A stretch of DNA of 64,000 nucleotides, taken from positions 32,366,759-32,430,758 of the forward strand of contig CM054181.1 in NCBI GenBank assembly GCA_028829895.1, given 5' to 3'. Below, in pieces: positions 1 through 61,296 of the stretch; positions within the stretch are counted from its first letter, which is position 1, and each line of letters begins with the position of its first letter. Source of the stretch: Sinotaia quadrata (taxonomy: Eukaryota; Mollusca; Gastropoda; Architaenioglossa; Viviparidae). The notes beneath the pieces are model-generated. The model was not told where the DNA came from. It worked only from the letters and a program-made list of their open reading frames with translations, and did not search any database. The position numbers and the translations under genes were made by a program.

Positions 1-615
1 GTTAACAACGCTTCCCTTTGTATACTCCAAAACACACACACACCGCAAATTAATCTCTTGCTACGCTTATCAGCCATTGATCATGCAAATTTAAACAACA
101 AACACTCGCTCAATTATCTGACACAAGTACTAACGACCGGTCAGTAAATCTGCCACCATGCACTACTCATTCGTTCAGGACCTCACTACGGAAACAACAT
201 GATGCAATGTGACGTCATTCATATTACAAACAGCTTCAATTTAAATTGCAAAATGAAAATTTATATAAAATATATGGGAAAATTCCCCATCATATAACAG
301 ACTTCTTGCCACACAAAATTCAAGTGATTAGATAATATAATTCTCTATAGAAGGTAAAGTTTTGATCTCAGCCTATTGCCTTGTCTCGTTCTCGTAAATC
401 GTAACCATTGGATAATAAAAAGTACTTAACCAGTTGGAACAAGTTTGGATTGCACCAGCAATTTCTAACATATTCTCAACTCAATCGTTTACTCCGACGC
501 ATACAAAAATACCATCATAAGGAGTGCCCGAGCTTGGATTACTTTGAAAATTAAATAATTCATATAACAATTAAGGCTAGAAATGAGGATATACAAATTT
601 ACTCCGCCACACGAC
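1..615. repeat. Copy of dispersed repeat family (right part)
   Basis: From about 290 to 615 the sequence matches other copies near 22.0, 28.4, 29.9, 53.7 and 60.8 kb, with markers such as CATTGGATAATAAAA, TACCATCATAAGGAGTG and a TTTACTCCGCCACAC end. Positions 1-290 are AT-rich with nothing recognised. It lies upstream of the visible PTP-A exons, presumably in an intron. Confidence 0.65.
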
Positions 616-639
616 TGTACCTTGATGTTTACCAATTAA

Positions 640-1429
640 CAGCTATTTGCTGCTTGTTATTAGTTACCCGACTGTATCTGGATGTTGATCAATTTAACAG
701 CTCTTTACTGCTTGCTATTGTTTAACCAACTGTACCTTCTTGTTTATTAATTTAATAGATATTTGTTGCTTTTATTACCTATCTAAGTATACCTCTGTGT
801 TTACCAATTTAACAACTATGTTTTGCTTGTTATTACTTATCTAAGTATACCTCTGTGTTTACCAATGTAACAACTATTTTTGCTTGTTACTACCTATATA
901 ACTCTACCTCTGTGCTTACCAATGTAACAACTATTTTTGCTTGATATTGCCTATCTAACTATACACCTGTGCTTACCAATGTAACACATATCATTTGTTT
1001 GTTATTAGCTGTCTAACCTCTGTGTTTACCAATGTAACACATATCATTTGTTTGTTATTACCTGTCTAACCTCTGTGTTTACCAATGTAACATATATCAT
1101 TTGTTTGTTATTACCTGTCTAACCTCTGTGTTTACCAATGTAACACATATCATTTGTTTGCTATTACCTATCTAACTCTACCTCTGTGTTTACCAATGTA
1201 ACACATATCATTTGTTTGTTATTACCTGTCTAACCTCTGTGTTTACCAATGTAACAACTATGTTTTGCTTGTTATTACCTATATAACTCTACCTCTGTGT
1301 TTACCAATGTAACAACTATTTTTGCTTGTTATTACCTATATAACTCTACCTCTGTGTTTACCAATGTAACAACTATTTTTGCTTGTTATTACCTGTATAA
1401 CTCTACCTCTGTGCTTACCAATATAACAG
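640..1429 (+). repeat. 57-bp minisatellite ending in the PTP-A 1430 acceptor
   Basis: About 14 degenerate units of ACCAATGTAACAACTATTTT plus a CTGTGT-rich half. The last three units are 57 bp (19 codons) and open in the frame of the next exon. The final unit supplies the acceptor AATATAACAG. Confidence 0.85.
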
Positions 1430-10029
<8,600 letters not shown>

Positions 10030-10162
10030 ACACGAGGACTGTGAACAAGATTTCCTGCTACATTGTGAAATTATAAAAAAAAAATAATTGTTAATGCCTG
10101 ACACATCAATACGCCAAGGCTGGGTTGTGTTTTTTTGCGTTTAACAATTGTAACATGTTAAA

Positions 10163-10443
10163 AATAAAACCGTTATATTATTATGGCACCATTTGAAGGA
10201 TTAATATAGAAAGTGGTACTATTGTTAAAGGATCTTATTGCTATAATTATTAGGGTTAAAAGTATTTTATAAATTTTAAGAAAATTATGTTTCATTATGT
10301 TTCAAATGGAGGAGACGAAAGATCATTAGATAATATTTTCTTTTTATTAACTTTTACCAATAAATATTTTTTTTGTATGATCTCATATTGGAATAGGCAT
10401 TGTGTAGATCTTACGTACGATTGTATTGCATAAATTAAATAAA
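10163..10443 (+). terminator. Candidate poly(A) signals of PTP-A
   Basis: AATAAA occurs at 10163-10168, 10359-10364 and 10438-10443 after the stop. I cannot tell which is used. Confidence 0.45.
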
Positions 10444-11879
10444 CTGTGTATATATGTAAATGTAAAATGCACAAGTATTAACCCTTTTAAAGATGTTGTT
10501 CAATGATCTATGTCTTTATGTTTTCAAAAGTTAGGCGAGATACGTGGGCGTGTTTGTATATACGAACAAATATAACCGTTAAAGTGTTCTCTACTGAAAC
10601 CTATTGCACGACTCATTTGATTACAACACATTACAATCTAAAATACACTTTTCAACACTTACCTTGATTATTGGCTAATACGTTAAAATAAGGGCATTAA
10701 GTGCAATCCCTATCACACTCTACTCCTTAACATCCCCATTACGCCGAGCACAATGTTGTAAACAACTTGCTTTGTTACGGTCATATCATGAAAGACTGCA
10801 CGCTAAAACAACCCAGGATAACATTTGACTCTGTAAAGAAGAGTATTTATATTTGTCAAGCAATAGAAATAAATCTAACCATGAAATAAATGTGAGAAGG
10901 AAGAATGAGAGAGAATGAAATTGCTTGATTCCTACTAATCAGCGATACCGGTTATTGTACGTTCCTCTTAAGTTGTAATGTTTATAAAATAGCGTTCTTT
11001 TCGGCATAGTCATTGCGATTGTTGTTTGATTCAGATGCAATAGTCTATTTCCCCCTGCATACTAATAATTTACAAGTTGCCTGATGGAAATTTCTTAGAA
11101 GGAAAAGCTGAGACCTATAAGATCATGGTTAATTTGTGTTGATGTTGGTCTCTAACCTTTGCGTAGTTTGATGAAGACATTATATAAAATAAAAAAAATA
11201 AATTCTTATATACTTCAGTTGAAATTCCAAATGTAAAAATGAAAAAAAACTCCAATAGATTGCGCCTCCCTGACAAACCACGCAGAATATTGTCAAAATG
11301 CTATGAACATTATTGAATAGACTAGAATATTTTAATTATTTCTTCAAAGAATACAGATGTGACTGCATTTCCGAATTAAAGGATTTTAATTATTTAATGA
11401 AATACTTTGTTTTTGTCATTTATTTGTTGTAATAAACAATGAACTGTCAAAGGAAATGTTATTTAATCTCGAAAGGTTAACGCCTTTGTTAAACATGGTG
11501 TAATTAAAACCGCTTCACAAGTTTTCATACTGTTGTGCAATATGTAAGATATTGTGCTCACTTAATTTAATCTACTCGATTTAAAATTGAAACATGTTAT
11601 ATTAGCATTAACCCCGGTTTTTGCCGATCTAGTAAATTGAAGTGTGTTTTGATTACGGTAGGTGCTTTCTATCATTTGCAATTACTCTTGTTATTTTGTA
11701 TTTTTGTTTAGCTCATTGGAACGATGGAATGATTGATCTGTTCGTCTGCTCATTTGTAATATCCGTGAAGTTTAAACTAGTTTTTAAATGAACTTGTACG
11801 GTTTTCAAGCTCTTTGTCATCACGTGACGTGAATGACTGACACTTGTTCGATCCAACAAATAATTGTGAGCAGTAGAGG

Positions 11880-12065
11880 GACTTTGGTAACGTATGGCTA
11901 TATATATATAGGAGTAGAGGTATTTTGGTAACGTATGGCTATATATATAGCAGTAGAGGGATTTTGGTAAGGTATGGCTATATATATAGCAGTAGATGGG
12001 TTTTGGTAACGTATGGCCCTATATATAGCAGTAGAGAGATTTTGGTAACATATGGCTATATATAT
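11880..12065. repeat. About 38-bp tandem repeat
   Basis: Five units of GTAGAGGGATTTTGGTAACG with ATGGCTATATATATAG, intergenic. Confidence 0.88.
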
Positions 12066-12488
12066 TCAGAAGAATACATTTTTATTTATTCAGCTGCTGT
12101 CTGTATATTCCTCCTCTTCCTTCTCCTCCTCCTCCTCATCATCACCACTATCATTATCATAGCTGTTGTTACTGATATTATAATTATTTTGTTGTGTTTC
12201 TTATTCCTGTTTTCATTTATTTTAATACGAAATATAAAAGTCATCGGGTATTTCAAATATATGATATTACAATTATTTTTGTTATGTTTATTATTCCTAT
12301 TTTCATTTATTTTAATAAGAAATATAAAAGTAATCACGTTTTTTAAATATATGAAATGTAATATATTTACGGATGACACAAATGATATACGCACAAATCT
12401 TTCCATTCCCTGTCAATTGCACATTATTGTTTTGTACACTGTTTACTAGCGGGATGATCACACTCATTAATGGGAATTTCCTCACAGC

Positions 12489-12489
12489 G

Positions 12490-12529
<40 letters not shown>

Positions 12530-12580
12530 CACACACACACGCACACACACGCACACACACACACACACACGCACACACAC

Positions 12581-12658
<78 letters not shown>
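12489..12658. repeat. (CA)n microsatellite
   Basis: 170-bp CA tract with regular CG interruptions in the first half. Confidence 0.97.
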
Positions 12659-12660
<2 letters not shown>

Positions 12661-14039
12661 TGGCCGTCCTAATGAAACCAATGACTAGTTTTCAAGTAAA
12701 CATGGGTATCCTCTTCTCCAAAATAAAAAAAAAATCGATGAACTTTGGAAGTGGACCCATTCATAAACCGGTCATTCAAACGCCATATACATTGAAGACA
12801 TTAACATCCATCTAGCGTTATAAGTGCCAATGTTTTAATTGATTATTGTAGTCCGTTCATTTATAGAGCATTAGAATTGTAAACATATCATTCGTGTTAT
12901 TTATTTTAGTGTGTATCACAGGAGGTACTTGAAGAATTCATAATCTCAAAAGAAACTAAAACTTTTATTTGCACCTGAAAATTTTACATTACAGAAATAA
13001 ATAACTATTTAAAAAGAAAACGATGTGTATTTGTAATTGGTTTCGTGTGTATAGACTGACATAATCTGGGTGAAAATGTAAAGAAAGAAAGAGTATAAAC
13101 CTTTATTTATTAAACTGATATTAACTAATGTTGAGGAACCATGATGATAATCAAGATGATGTTTTATTAAAAGATAATGCTAATTACGTAAGACTATTTT
13201 GTTTCTACATGTTATTGATGAGAAATTTTAACGGGCATAGGTCATGACAAATTCACATAACAACAAATTTAAAAATAGGAAGAGGCAAATTTATTCCGCC
13301 ACATACATAAAAATTACTTTTCTATTTAGCTGTGGAGAATCACAAAATTTACAATTTTGGTATTTATAACTCCTGCATTCACTCACGTTAGGCCTTAACC
13401 ACGTAACTCTAAAGAATGGAGACTGGATGAAAAGATCAAGTAATATTGTATGCAATGAAACCACATTCAACAGCCTAATATCGTGTTTGTGACACACTTA
13501 GAAAAAAATGTGTATAGTGTGTGACTAGTTAACAGCAAATTCAATAAATAAGACACTCAAGCTATCCACTCAGCAACATTTAAAATCATCACATTTTAAT
13601 AACTCCATCTCAACTACTTTAGTGCAATGAAGCCTGAACTTAGTTCATCTTCGACTTATTATCTAGTAAACTATTACAGAGAAACACTGTACATATCTTT
13701 ACAACTATCAGATCTTTTCCATGGTGTAAAAGATATTTATGTCAGACTGATTAATGCAAACTGCAACAACCCTTAAATTACAGCAACACTTTATGATTCT
13801 GCTTTATACATAATTTTATACGATGCAATCAGTTAAAACAAACTATGATTTCTTTGTGTTCTTATTAAGTTAACTATAGCATACAGCATCTTAATAATCA
13901 TTTGAATAAGAATATTACACTAATATTAATATGACAAAGAGCTCAAAAATATTAACACATATTGTATTAAATTAGGCAGATGAGAAAGAAACGCTGTTCA
14001 TTTTATTAGTTTTTATCTAGGATGTAATAGCACACCAAT

Positions 14040-14425
14040 ATCTAAGTCTAAGATGTAATATCATACCAATTCTTAATCGGAAGTGCTATTAGAATACAAC
14101 TGTCTAATCCTAAGGGGTAATAAAATACCAATATCTAATCCTAAGGCTTAATAAAATACCATTGCCTAATCCTAAGGCGTAATAAAATACCATTGTCTAA
14201 TTCTAAGGCTTAATAAAATATCATTGTCTAATCCTAAGGCGTAATAAAATACCAATATCTAATCCTAAGGCGTAATAAAATACCAATATTTAATCATAAG
14301 GCGTAATAAAATGCCATTGTCTAATCCTAAGGCGCAATAAAATACCATTGTCTAATCCTAAGGCGTAATAAAATACCATTGTCTAATCCTAAGCCGTAAT
14401 AAAATACCAATATCTAAACCTAGAA
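14040..14425. repeat. 31-bp minisatellite
   Basis: About twelve units of CTAATCCTAAGGCGTAATAA plus AATACCATTGT, intergenic, downstream of PTP-B. Confidence 0.9.
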
Positions 14426-14513
14426 TTATGTAAATGTTACTAATTATTTTCTTGCAGATGAAAGATGATTATACATTTAAGCCTCCAACAATAATTAAAA
14501 CAATGCAATATTC

Positions 14514-14692
14514 TGCCAAATCGTTAAATGACATACATTTAATTCTGAGTACAGATTTATGTTATCTGATATTACAAATCGTTAAATGACATATATTTAA
14601 TTCTGAGTACAGATTTATGTTATCTGATATTACAAATCGTTAAATGACATATATTTAATTCTGAGTACAGATTTATGTTATCTGATATCACA
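14514..14692. repeat. 58-bp tandem triplication
   Basis: Three near-identical units starting GTTAAATGACAT at 14523, 14581 and 14639. Confidence 0.93.
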
Positions 14693-15705
14693 GATACACG
14701 TCTAAGACACAATTCTTTCAAATGTACTATTTGTTGAATGGAAGGCGGATGTCTATACTGATAAAAATTATAAAATTATACTGATTTTACACAAAGACTA
14801 TTTGAATAAGAGTTGTGACCTAAATAGAAAATTATTATATTCTAATAAAATATCACTTGTATTTTACTTGATAGTTTCTAGTAAGGGGTGACTTAACAGG
14901 CGACCTTTGAGAGCCGCGATACTAGAGGCAATAATTATGGAAAAGAGTCATCTAGATAGTGTTGAAACTCTTAGTTGGAGATTATCGCTTATAAAGCAGC
15001 ATTACTTTAGGTATGCTGACAGTCGCACCACTATTGCGTAGTAATGTGTTTGATACTTTCTTAACTTTACCACACACTTATTCTGCAAGTCTGATTTGTT
15101 TCTTACTGGTGCAAAAGCGACTAGCACTCTGAGGCAAGGTGCTGTCGAGGAAGCTTGTTATTCTTGTCTTCACAACATTTTGACATTCCAAATATCCTGA
15201 CATTCTTATTTGTTCAACTTTTAACAAATGATTTTCCTGAGATAGTGTGCATCATGATTCATCTCTATGATTACAGAAATACTGACTTTTTGCATGCATT
15301 AAATAACTTCTAATTATATTATTTATGAGTTATGTGTAGAATATGTAGTTGCTTGTACTCTGCACTGTCAGCAGACATTTATTCAAGGTTTTCAGAATTA
15401 TATGTCATTTTAGTGTGCAATATTTTGCTTTGCATCTCTTCTATCAACAACAAGAAATTATTTTATAATGCTTTTGTAACAGTTTAATGTACAAAGTAGG
15501 TACAGTATTAAGAACATAAGATGACCAAATAAAGCATCAATATATGTTGGGTATGGTTTAAAAAATAAACTATTTTGTGGATTTTATAAGAACAGTTCTT
15601 TCTTTAACAAATTCTAGTATAATGGCACAAAAATATTGCTGTAAATTTGAAAACCAGTTTGTGACTTGGTTAGTCTGATCTGATTATTTTACAGAAGTTT
15701 TGATC

Positions 15706-15711
15706 TTTATT
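15706..15711 (-). terminator. Candidate poly(A) signal of PTP-B
   Basis: AATAAA on the minus strand 53 bases after the stop; another at 15383-15378. Choice unknown. Confidence 0.35.
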
Positions 15712-15763
15712 CTACTGTAAACGTGTTTAGCCCTGGTTAATGTATGTAATGCTCAGTCATTAA

Positions 15764-54234
<38,471 letters not shown>

Positions 54235-55394
54235 GCCTTGGATATTTTACAGAATCGCCAACTTAAATAAACCGGTTCAAGTTGTAACATTGTTTTACTT
54301 CCTTGTTCTTCTACATGAGGACTGATAAACCCGGGTACACTGGTCTTTTCAGAAACGAAAAATGTCCCAGGTGACAGCTACACACAGATAAAAGTAGCGA
54401 CTATTGCCTGGGACCGAACGCAAAACAAAATCATTGAATAGATCAGTGGCGACGACAGGCCACAATGCATACCACACTTGTTCCGCCGTTTTCACCTTTA
54501 TCTATTTTGGAAAAAATATTGTTTACTTCCTTTTATCCAAATACTTGCTGTAGGTATTCTCGCGATTTTCTTGCTCATGTTTAACTCTTTCTTCCATACA
54601 CTCAATTAGGCAGTTTCTTATTTCAGGATTACTTTATGAAAAATAATTTTGCTGAATTATGCCTGTTTATTCACATTTAAATAATTTGAGGATCTCATTA
54701 ATTTTATTGTTTGCATGTGAATTCATTTACACAACTATAAATCGTAAGTGAAACGCGGAACATAGCTAGAAATTTATAGGCACTGTTCAACATTATTTGT
54801 TGGGGGTTTTTTGTTTTTTTTTTAAATTACCATTTAGGTATAAACACTGTCTGAGATGGATGGCAATCAACGTGCTAGTTTGTTCCCGCATGAGTTTTTC
54901 TTTCTTGTCTAACAAAATCTGAATGCATGTACGTATTATACACTCCCAATTATACACCATTTCTTCAGTCTTATAATAAGGTAAAATTTATATTGTTTGA
55001 ATAAATTATTAATGACAATTTTTCAAATGATGTCGTTTATTCGCGAGATTTGAAAGCAGAAACAGAAGCACTAGTAAGACTAGCACAAAATCAGGCACGA
55101 ACGTAAAGGATGTCGTCAGCCTCCAACGTTCTGCTTGTAGCTTGAAAGTTCATTCTTGTCTTGAACTTGAACTTTAAAATGTTCCTCTCATTGTACTTGG
55201 AACAATGGTAGACGGCTTTTGAAGCTCTTTCTGTTCAGCTCTGAGCGTTTTTCAAACATACTATAAAGTATATTTTATTTGTTGTCAGTCTCAGAAGACA
55301 CAGGTTAATCAAAGTATTCTCTGACTTATAAATTAAATATTCATTTAAAATCATTTTATGCACAAACATGTGCACATTAAATGAACGAAACGGG

Positions 55395-55830
55395 CGTTGA
55401 AGCCCTTGTTCCGGATGTTTATTACAGTAAGACTAAACGTATGTAGTTGTGAAATGCCCTAGTTCCGGATGTTTATTACAGTAAGACTAAACGTATGTAG
55501 TTGTGAAATGCCCTAGTTCCGGATGTTTATTACAGTAAGACTAAACGTATGTAGGTGTGAAATGCCCTAGTTCCGGATGTTTATTACAGTAAGACTAAAC
55601 GTATGTAGTTGTGAAATGCCCTAGTTCCGGATGTTTATTACAGTAAGACTAAACGTATGTAGTTGTGAAATGCCCTAGTTCCGGATGTTTATTACAGTAA
55701 GACTAAACGTATGTAGATGTGAAATGCCCTAGTTCCGGATGTTTATTACAGTAAGACTAAACGTATGTAGGTGTGAAATGCCCTAGTTCCGGATGTTTAT
55801 TACAGTAAGACTAAAAGTATGTAATTATAA
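55395..55830. repeat. 54-bp minisatellite
   Basis: Eight near-identical units of CCCTAGTTCCGGATGTTTAT plus TACAGTAAGACTAAACGTAT; the first unit differs at its left edge. Confidence 0.95.
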
Positions 55831-57079
55831 AAAGAAGTATTTAGAAGTATGTAGTTGTGAAAAGAAGTATTTAGAAGTTGTCGACAAGATCACACTCCAA
55901 GCGCAAAGTACCCTCCAAACCAGACTCTTGAAAACACCTAGGACTTTTTATCAATAGAAGTTGAAGTAGTTATAACCTTTAGCTATGTGACAGTAGGCAC
56001 GCCTCCACTACGTTTACATATGAGTCATCGGCATGTGACACTTGTGTGAATGATGAGTCATTGGCATGTGACACTTGTGAATGATGAACAACTTTGAAGA
56101 CGACAATACATATTTTCATGACTAGTAGTGCTTTACCAACATGGATACTTAACTGAAATGTAGATCGAATAATGAAGACATCATTTGCCTCGACTATCTC
56201 TACACATACGTATAACGAAGAATGAGAGTGTTCCTCAGAAAGAACGCTATTCACTTAAATGTTACAATGTAAAGAGTATTAGTAAAACTTGTAGCGAATT
56301 TACCATGAACTTTGATTTTTTGAAATCGATTAATTGATACATGATTTATTAATCTATATTTGTTGTGCATAATTGTGCTTGAAATATGTAATCCATATAA
56401 TTCCGTGTTGTTTTCTTTTAAATAATAGTGACTTAATGACGAAAATTTCATTTTGTTGTGATTACGTTACTTATTCCAAGTAATTAATGCACCAATATTA
56501 CAAACAGTTATTGCTACAATGTGTGTCTATCATCATCTTCCATTCTCTGAATTAAAAGGGGAGATAAATGGCTAGACAGTGACTCACTGAGTCTCGTGTA
56601 GATGTTATGACGATCACTCACATGACAGAACGAACCAAGTTATTCTTTTGGAATGAAGTTTTCTTTTAATTTTATTCTGCGTGCAGGGTATGAGTCAGTT
56701 GGCATGTGGGTACACGAGTGCATGTGTAAATGTGTAATGTGTAAACGGACAGAACAACGAGTAAACGACCGCGCTCAACTCACATCCCAAACCAAAGACA
56801 TAAACTTCAGTTTTAAAAGTTTCTAAGTATTTATTGCAAAATATGGGACTCCTCACATACGGTGTTAATCAATCATTCCAGATCATTCACTCATCACATT
56901 CATTGGAAGGGAGACTAGAGGAATAGTTAATAAAAAAGAAATGTAAAGATAAACAAATAATACAGTCAACAAATAATCCCTCTAAGTGGTAACCTCACTG
57001 CACAAAAATACATAAAATAGCAAAATGTCAGTATTGAGGGAAAATGTTTGACAAATGTTCTGAAAATTCAGTAAAGATC

Positions 57080-57560
57080 AGAATGTTAAGAGTTCAATGA
57101 CCAAGTCTTTACTTATTAATAATAATTTAAATATTAAATGCTGAATGTTAAATGTTAAGAGTTCAATAAAAACGCTTTACTTAATAATGATAATTTAAAT
57201 ATTAAATGCTAAATGTTAAATGTTAAATGTTAAGTGTTCAATGGCCAAGTTTTTACTTAATAATAATAATAATAATAATTTAAATATTAAATGCTGAATG
57301 TTAAATGTTAAGTGTTCAATGGCCAGGTCAGTAATAATAATTTAAATATTCAATGCTGAATGTCAAATGTTAAGTGTTCAATGGCCAGGTCAGTAATAAT
57401 AATTTAAATATTAAATGCTGAATGTTAAATGTTCAATGGCCAGGACAGTAATAATAATTTAAATATTAAATGCTGAATGTTAAATGTTCAATGGCCAGGT
57501 CAGTAATAATAATTTAAATATTAAATGCTGAATGTTAAATGTTAAGTGCTAAATGTGCGG
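57080..57560. repeat. 60-70 bp degenerate repeat
   Basis: About seven units with TAATTTAAATATTAAATGCT and GTTCAATGGCCAGGTCAGTA, each with internal AATGTTAA sub-repeats. Confidence 0.9.
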
Positions 57561-57769
57561 AATAATGTTATTCACTCAGTAAAGATGGTCAAGAATGTAG
57601 GGATAAATATATTCTCCTCGCTGTTATGTCAAATGAAATGAAGAAAAGTACACGTTAACTCTGGTAATTAAATCCAGGTAAAAATACACAAAAAGTTAAT
57701 AATAAATCCCAATGAAAAGTGCAGAAATTGACCATATGAATGCACATAGCACAGTAGTAAATCCAATAA

Positions 57770-58188
57770 TGAAACCAAACATGAAAACGAACAACACAAT
57801 AGAAGATCCTGTAGTAAATCCAGATATGAAAACAAACAACACAATAGTAAATCCAGATATGAAAACAAACAACACAATATTAGATCCGGTAGTAAATCCA
57901 GATATGAAAACAAACAACACAATATTAGATCCGGTAGTAAATCCAGATATGAAAACAAACAACACAATATTAGATCCGGTAGTAAATCCAGATATGAAAA
58001 CAAACAACAGAATATTAGATCCGGTAGTAAATCCAAATATGAAAACAAACAACACAATATTAGATCCGGTAGTAAATCCAGACATGAAAACAAACAACAC
58101 AATATTAGATCCGGTAGTAAATCCAGATATGAAAACAAACAACACAATAGTAAATCCAGAAATGAAAACAAACAACACAAACACTTGT
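57770..58188. repeat. 45-bp minisatellite, open in several frames
   Basis: About nine units of GATATGAAAACAAACAACAC plus AATATTAGATCCGGTAGTAA; two units lack the 18-bp GATCCGGTAGTA part. 45 bp is 15 codons, which keeps frames open on both strands. Not a supported gene. Confidence 0.93.
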
Positions 58189-59286
58189 TATAGATGATAA
58201 TCCAGGTGCGAATCTTTCCCAAACCATAGAGGGGAGAATGCGGAAAACAGCTATCTATGCTGTAACAAAAAGGTGATGTGTATCGCTCGACTGGCTGCTG
58301 GGGCACACAGTTGGAATATAAACAGACAGTTTTTACTTCCATCAAAAAAACAAGGGCCTATCCTGACGGCCTATGTGTCGGAGTGTTAGTGAGTATGTCT
58401 TCGAGTCACAGTTGCTATCCACATTGCCTGTCCGTCTGTTTTGTGATAACCAAGCCATATTTGGAATAAACAAAGCCATCCAAACAGATGACGGCAGACA
58501 ATGTATTAAGCACTGTACATGACTCACAAATTAAATTCGGAAAACACAGTGGGAAGTTTCTAATCGATGAAGTTCTCACTTGCTGGAATATTGAAAAATA
58601 TTCAAGCTAACTCATAAAAAGAGTCCCTGCAGGAATAATACATCTTGGTCAAGTGCAGTACGTTGTGGTTCTCGCACGAACATTTCAATTTTTTTATATA
58701 TATAGATGGGTTCTGGAAGGTTGTAGAAAAGTCTGGACCTCCTACCCACAACACCCCTAAAAGCGTGTTACACAAGTGTGTTTTCATGGTTCTGTCTTGG
58801 CTCACCCTACCTAGTTAGTCTCGGCGCATTCTAACACTATCGCTATGTATAAAATTAAATTAATAAATATATATTATCATACAAATGAACGACAATTATT
58901 TTTTACAATCATATTACAAATGAGTTCTACACACACGCATACAAACACATATATACACAATCAAACATGCATGTGCATGTTGTATACAATTCTTTCCCAA
59001 AAAACAAATATTGCACTCTGTGACCAGAATAAGGGAGGCAATTTTACGAAGATTAAATTTTAAGGAATTACCTCCCTTCCTTAGTAAAAGTGTCTAAAGA
59101 ACCTCGTACTGCGAAACGATAGTCTTTACGTTGATGTAATTAATGTAATTATTTATAAGTACAATTACAATACTTATTAAGTACAAAATACTAAAAGTGA
59201 CGAAAGCAAATTTTTTTCGTTATGAGTTCAGAACAAAACATCAAGAATAACACTAATTCAATTCTAACCCCTCTCTTTCGCGCACG

Positions 59287-59290
59287 CACG

Positions 59291-59380
<90 letters not shown>

Positions 59381-59390
59381 CACACACACA
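59287..59390. repeat. (CA)n microsatellite
   Basis: About 100 bp CA tract with GCAC start. Confidence 0.97.
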
Positions 59391-60618
59391 ATCAGACTCA
59401 TACGGTATATAACTGTACGTTGTCCATCTCTAAGGAGATTTTATGACTAATTTAACACTGACGCATGAAATAAATATTAAACATGTATTTTATTTATAAG
59501 TTGAAAGTCATAAATGTTAACAACATAATGTACGCAACGCTAACCAACTACACACTTCAAAATTCTAAATTTAGGTTGCACGTTTTCTTCATAGTAACAG
59601 CGTAAATATGAACGGACATGTTTTAAAGTTGATGGTCCGCTCACGAAAATAAATCCCTGATCAAAGGAGGTTATTAAGTCGTGGGAATTAGCAATAAGTA
59701 GGAAGTAAAGTCTAGCCTCGGCAAGTAGAGTACTGTAACCTAAAAGGTAGGTGAAGGCCGTAAATCAAGCAAAACGTATCGAACAAGAATTAAGAATCGC
59801 TTTTCTACCGCCATCTTAGACGCTAGAAAAGTAATAGTCAGTTTGCTAGTAGGTCTATCATAAGAAATTAGCATCAGAGAATGTTTGAAATTATACTGAC
59901 TTATGAAAATAAGAGTGAATAATTGAGAAGAGGATTTGTAATCTTCACAGATACAACACTTTTCAAATCGTCTCTTGGCAGAATAAAGAGATTGGGGGTT
60001 CCCAGTTTTGGGTTTCCAGTTCTTCATTTTTTTTCGTAGTTTCCTTGTGGTTCGTTGGTGAAGATTTCATCTAGACACTTCAGTTCCAAATTAAGCTCAA
60101 TGATCACGGAAGAGAAGCAGACGACATCATTGAAGGTCACGTGACTTCAACGATACCATTGCGAGACGGTGCTTATACAAGATGTTCCCTATTTTAGTTA
60201 GCGTTGGAAGTGTGATTCTTTCTCATACTTTTTCGGAGAAAAAACGTTATATTCACGAACATTCACTTTCGAAACTAATTGTATGATGAGAAAATGGGGC
60301 AAATGTCCCTTGTGATGAACAATAAATGCTTTAATTTATACGACATAGTAGGAAGTAGGCTTATTATTACAATTGTTGTACATTGATTAACATTTAAGTA
60401 CCTTTTAATAAATATCTTAATTAATTTGTCATCCACTATTTTGCTTCATTCTGTATCATCTTATTTTATGTAAAATCCATATTATAATGTCTGCATTGTG
60501 TCTTGTGTCTGCTTGTTAAATGTTAGCGGATAACTTGCCTGGAGCTGGTATTAATGATTCACTTTTAATTTATTTTAATTTATTTTAATTAATTAGAGTA
60601 AGTTTTATATATACATTA

Positions 60619-60720
<102 letters not shown>

Positions 60721-60754
60721 CTACAAAGGTTTTGCTTACATATGTGTAGTGTGG

Positions 60755-61290
60755 CAGAGTAATTTTGCCCATTCCTAATTCTAAACTTAAGAATATAAAT
60801 TGTTAAATTGTCAAAGTAATCTGACCTTGGACACTCCTTGTGATGGTATTTTTATAACTGTCGGAGTTGGAAGAAACTCTCGAGCTGACAATATGCTAGA
60901 TATCGCTGATGTAATGCAAACCGTTATAACTGGGTGAGTAGTTTTTATTATCCAATGGTTAAGATTTACGAGAATTAGACCAGCCAATGGATAGTGATCT
61001 AAAGTTTATATGCTGTAGAGAATTCTATTGTATGATTACTTGAATTTGGTGTGACAAGAAGTGCTGTGTCTTGAAAGGGGCAGTTAGCTTAATGGTGAAT
61101 TAGATGACTGATTGACGGTAAATGTTTGTCTTTAATGTTGTGGAAGAGAGAAATCGTACAGCACCCGCATAACCGCCAAGTGAGAGGGACGAGTTGTGTC
61201 TTTTGAGGAATTATTAATAACATAAATTAAGATTCTCATCACTTGTAATTAGTTATAGGAGATTAATTAATCAATATAAATTGTCGCCAC
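60755..61290. repeat. Inverted copy of dispersed repeat family
   Basis: Reverse complement of the copies at 0.3, 22.0 and 29.9 kb: begins GTGGCAGAGTAATTTTGCCC and contains TTTTATTATCCAATGGTTAA. Confidence 0.68.
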
Positions 61291-61296
61291 CCCCCT

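Larger units (their letters stand above)
10030..15763. other. Convergent intergenic region between PTP-A and PTP-B
   Basis: Holds both 3' UTRs, microsatellites and the arrays listed separately. I see no exon-like segments or long non-repetitive reading frame. A dispersed-repeat end fragment (GGCAAATTTATTCCGCCAC) lies near 13285-13303. Confidence 0.7.

Noticed and set aside
12312..12688. Open frames of alternating Cys-Val or Thr-His
   Set aside because: Translation of a (CA)n microsatellite; the same applies near 43.5 and 59.3 kb.
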